A stretch of DNA of 64,000 nucleotides from NCBI GenBank assembly GCA_963709155.1, contig CAVPVD010000007.1:1488001-1552000 (forward strand), read 5' to 3'. The position numbers were made by a program, and so were the translations under genes. This DNA is from Bog-159 sp963709155 (GTDB lineage: Bacteria; Acidobacteriota; Terriglobia; Bryobacterales; Bryobacteraceae). The notes under the pieces are model-generated. The model was not told the origin of the DNA, made no database searches, and worked only from the letters and a program-made list of their open reading frames with translations. How positions within the stretch are numbered: the first letter of the stretch is position 1; every line of letters starts with the position of its first letter. Positions 63,201 through 64,000 of this stretch are shown in pieces.

Positions 63201-63334
63201 TCAGTGGATTGACCGAATCGGGACTGTACCAGTTCGACGTTACCGTGCCCAGCCTCCCATCGGGCGACGCCGCAGTAACGGCCAGCATCGGCGGCGTCGA
63301 AACGCAATCCGGGGTTTCGATCACGATTCAATAG
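60236..63334 (+). CDS. Secreted lipase-like protein with BACON-type repeats and Solibacter C-terminal domain
   Basis: A 1032-residue exported protein. The GTG at 60236 precedes a signal peptide (PQFLRFNFSCLAALLVSR, ending ASPAIA); TTG 60209 is in frame upstream. An Ig-like region (about 30-120) is followed by an alpha/beta hydrolase (about 130-460) with nucleophile elbow AFSMGGLIARAY and an oxyanion-like VVLLNGWE. Then come two tandem beta-sandwich repeats resembling BACON domains (SLQFAYTAGGAVPAADSIQI and SLSFSYAVGSAAPAAQTVSI). Last is the modular domain also at the end of the protein at 55204-56991 (SVSNAGSYQPAIASAGWVSI, FGTNLSTST, SPTQINVLAPD, LLYGTGFGPTNP). It is a probable extracellular esterase or lipase with substrate-binding modules. 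Confidence 0.83.
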   Translation: MPQFLRFNFSCLAALLVSRAASPAIAPLAMQQDRYEVRVGESVQIAVPADSLDFLLNAKSLRVDIDGAETSAMVAGPNRARDRVLLAAPLKVSPGEYTAKLTATSATGEQRVSSLSIAVKPRQTVPTGSTRPPVVLLNGWETGFTGSCPVSASSADTFGNLAQYLVSDGVPIVYFFDNCVVDPNQTIETLGNDLNTYLNSITYDNGEQVPQIDLVAFSMGGLIARAYLAGLQPSETATPPATPLVRDLILIATPNFGSFVAGNYSTTLLSYPGTQDAELIPGSSFLWNLATWNQRGDDLRGVNALAIVGNAGPYLASLEATTQLNNASDGLVTETSAALGFALLSSTPTQVVPYCHVDPSVFTNTTFGIFDCDAAGIANVTSDTQETGEIVRSFLKGDTDWQSIGVAAAKDPNLSIYGGMFFAMENQSGSYVTDLTAVAWGTVPLTAGGDTDIVYYTDFVSGTGDYQATSSSLGTTNCGTLAEALGYFSSPRCKLATAIYDVSPHGSPGWTVTSGGTITITGNDFQSQCSSCQVTALPVGATTQTALQVTSWTNTSISAVLPSSFTGLVTIQVTAVPGIDAITIMAAASTAALAETPSSLQFAYTAGGAVPAADSIQITNSGTGTLAWTASASQSWLSLSATSGTAPSTVSVSVTPASLAAGTYSGTVTITASGATNSPITVAVSLTVTASTPVATLAVTPQSLSFSYAVGSAAPAAQTVSITNTGSGTLSWTASSSVFWASVSASSGSAPATLSISVNPANLAAGTYTGDVQITAAGATGSPASVALTMIVQGTQPAGTITSVSNAGSYQPAIASAGWVSIFGTNLSTSTLTWGSSDFVNGLLPTSLDGVSVTINGIPAYVEYISPTQINVLAPDDSTTGSVQVQVTAAGQQSISVAAQKQQFAPSFFTFDNGKYVAALHNADYSYVGASGLFAGATPAQPGEVVLLYGTGFGPTNPALPTANLVTTSEPLANTVQITIGGVTANAIFSGLTESGLYQFDVTVPSLPSGDAAVTASIGGVETQSGVSITIQ

Positions 63335-63354
63335 CCAACCCATTAAACACAATT

Positions 63355-63439
63355 GGAGGGCGGCCAATCTTGGCCGCAGCCGCCTTTTCAGGCGGCTAGC
63401 CGGCTGAAAGCCGGCTGCGGGCAGGATTGCCCGCCCCAC
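63355..63439. repeat. 86-bp-type inverted-repeat element, complete copy 3
   Basis: The left arm begins GGAGGGCGGCCAATCTTGG and the right arm, in reverse complement, begins GTGGGGCGGGCAATCCTGC, with CCGCC/GGCGG and CCGGC/GCCGG inner stems. Same family as 16755-16840 and 22086-22171. It separates the lipase-like gene from the aldo/keto reductase. Confidence 0.92.
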
Positions 63440-63478
63440 AAGGCGAAGCGAGCGGCCACGTTATCATAAATAACGGAC

Positions 63479-64000
63479 ATGCAAACCAAGCAATTAGGCA
63501 ACAGCGACATGCACATCACGCCGATCGGCATCGGCGCGTGGGCGATGGGCGGCGGCGGTTGGGCTTTCGGCTGGGGACCGCAGGACGACGATGAATCCGT
63601 GGCGGCCATTCACGCCGGGCTGGACGCGGGCATTAACTGGATCGACACGGCCTCGGTTTACGGCCTGGGCCATTCCGAAGAAGTGGTGGCGCGCGCGCTC
63701 AAGAACCGCTCCCGCAAACCGTACGTCTTCACCAAGTGCGAGCGCGTCTGGAACGAACGGCGTGAAATCGGCAAGAGTCTGAAGGCCGATTCCATCCGCC
63801 GTGAAGTGGAAGCCAGCCTGCGCCGTCTGCAGGTGGATGTCATCGACCTTTATCAGATACATTGGCCCGAACCCGACGAGGATATCGAAGAAGGCTGGAC
63901 CACGATGGCGCAGCTTCAGCGCGAGGGCAAGGTGCGCTGGATCGGCGTCTCCAATTTCAACGTGCCGCAGTTGCGCCGCGCGCAGGCCATCGCGCCCATT
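63479..64000 (+). CDS. Aldo/keto reductase (N-terminal part, runs off window)
   Basis: 174 codons of an NADPH-dependent aldo/keto reductase are visible. The barrel start LGNSDMHITPIGIGAWAMGG is followed by NWIDTASVYGLGHSEEVVA (catalytic Asp and Tyr), VFTKCERVW (catalytic Lys) and DLYQIHWPEPD (catalytic His), then GKVRWIGVSNFN. ATG 63479 is the natural start. The substrate cannot be told. Confidence 0.93.
   Translation, partial: MQTKQLGNSDMHITPIGIGAWAMGGGGWAFGWGPQDDDESVAAIHAGLDAGINWIDTASVYGLGHSEEVVARALKNRSRKPYVFTKCERVWNERREIGKSLKADSIRREVEASLRRLQVDVIDLYQIHWPEPDEDIEEGWTTMAQLQREGKVRWIGVSNFNVPQLRRAQAIAPI

Overview
The window reads as a GC-rich chromosome segment from an Acidobacteriota bacterium, most likely close to Candidatus Solibacter / Bryobacterales. 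This is inferred from content, not from a search. The pointers are secreted proteins ending in the repeated Ig-like C-terminal domain family common in Solibacter (55204-56991 and 60236-63334), the futalosine menaquinone genes, a complete-looking hopanoid operon, membrane-anchored TPR regulators, and mosaic palindromic repeats between genes. I found no rRNA, tRNA, CRISPR array, prophage or insertion sequence.

Layout. 1-11716 is a cell-wall elongation locus on the minus strand: mreB, mreC, mreD, two tandem copies of PBP2 (mrdA), rodA and the start of an RNase G/E gene. A secreted-protein gene on the plus strand (6955-8898) splits it. 11778-20877 carries a beta-propeller lipoprotein, aspartokinase, an ABC-F ATPase, an N-acyl-D-amino-acid deacylase-like amidohydrolase, the menaquinone genes mqnE and mqnP, and a DUF192 lipoprotein. 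20903-31835 holds a Tat-type FAD oxidoreductase followed by a tightly overlapping hopanoid operon, transcribed ispH > shc > hpnH > hpnA > hpnG > two zinc dehydrogenases > hpnC > hpnD. 32074-36843 has a VapB-like antitoxin apparently fused to a VapC tail, an HtrA protease, a site-2 protease with CBS domains, Ogt and threonine dehydrogenase. 36897-43515 is an RND efflux system transcribed permease > adaptor > outer-membrane channel. 43750-50782 has a DinB/YfiT protein, two tandem secreted proteins built from 26-residue repeats (the downstream one frameshifted), and a divergent membrane-anchored TPR regulator. 50839-55147 has ChrA, an FtsB-like protein, CutA, a HAD phosphatase and a hybrid histidine kinase that has lost its phosphorylation residues. 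55204-64000 has two modular secreted proteins, a GH15 glucoamylase-like enzyme, a POTRA-plus-HEAT protein and a partial aldo/keto reductase.

How it works together. The mre/mrd/rod genes build the elongation machinery, and the duplicated PBP2 suggests two versions of the elongasome transpeptidase. The hopanoid operon runs from isoprenoid supply (IspH) through squalene formation (HpnC, HpnD), cyclisation (Shc) and side-chain attachment and processing (HpnH, HpnG). HpnA and two uncharacterised dehydrogenases are co-transcribed with them. HpnE is not in the window.

The points most worth a second look are the two dehydrogenases inside the hopanoid operon, the tandem 26-residue-repeat proteins with their likely regulator, the pseudo-histidine kinase, the PBP2 duplication, the large low-complexity insertion in the RNase G/E S1 domain, and a family of about 86-bp inverted-repeat elements whose modules have been read into the ends of at least three proteins (LysC, Shc, HpnC).
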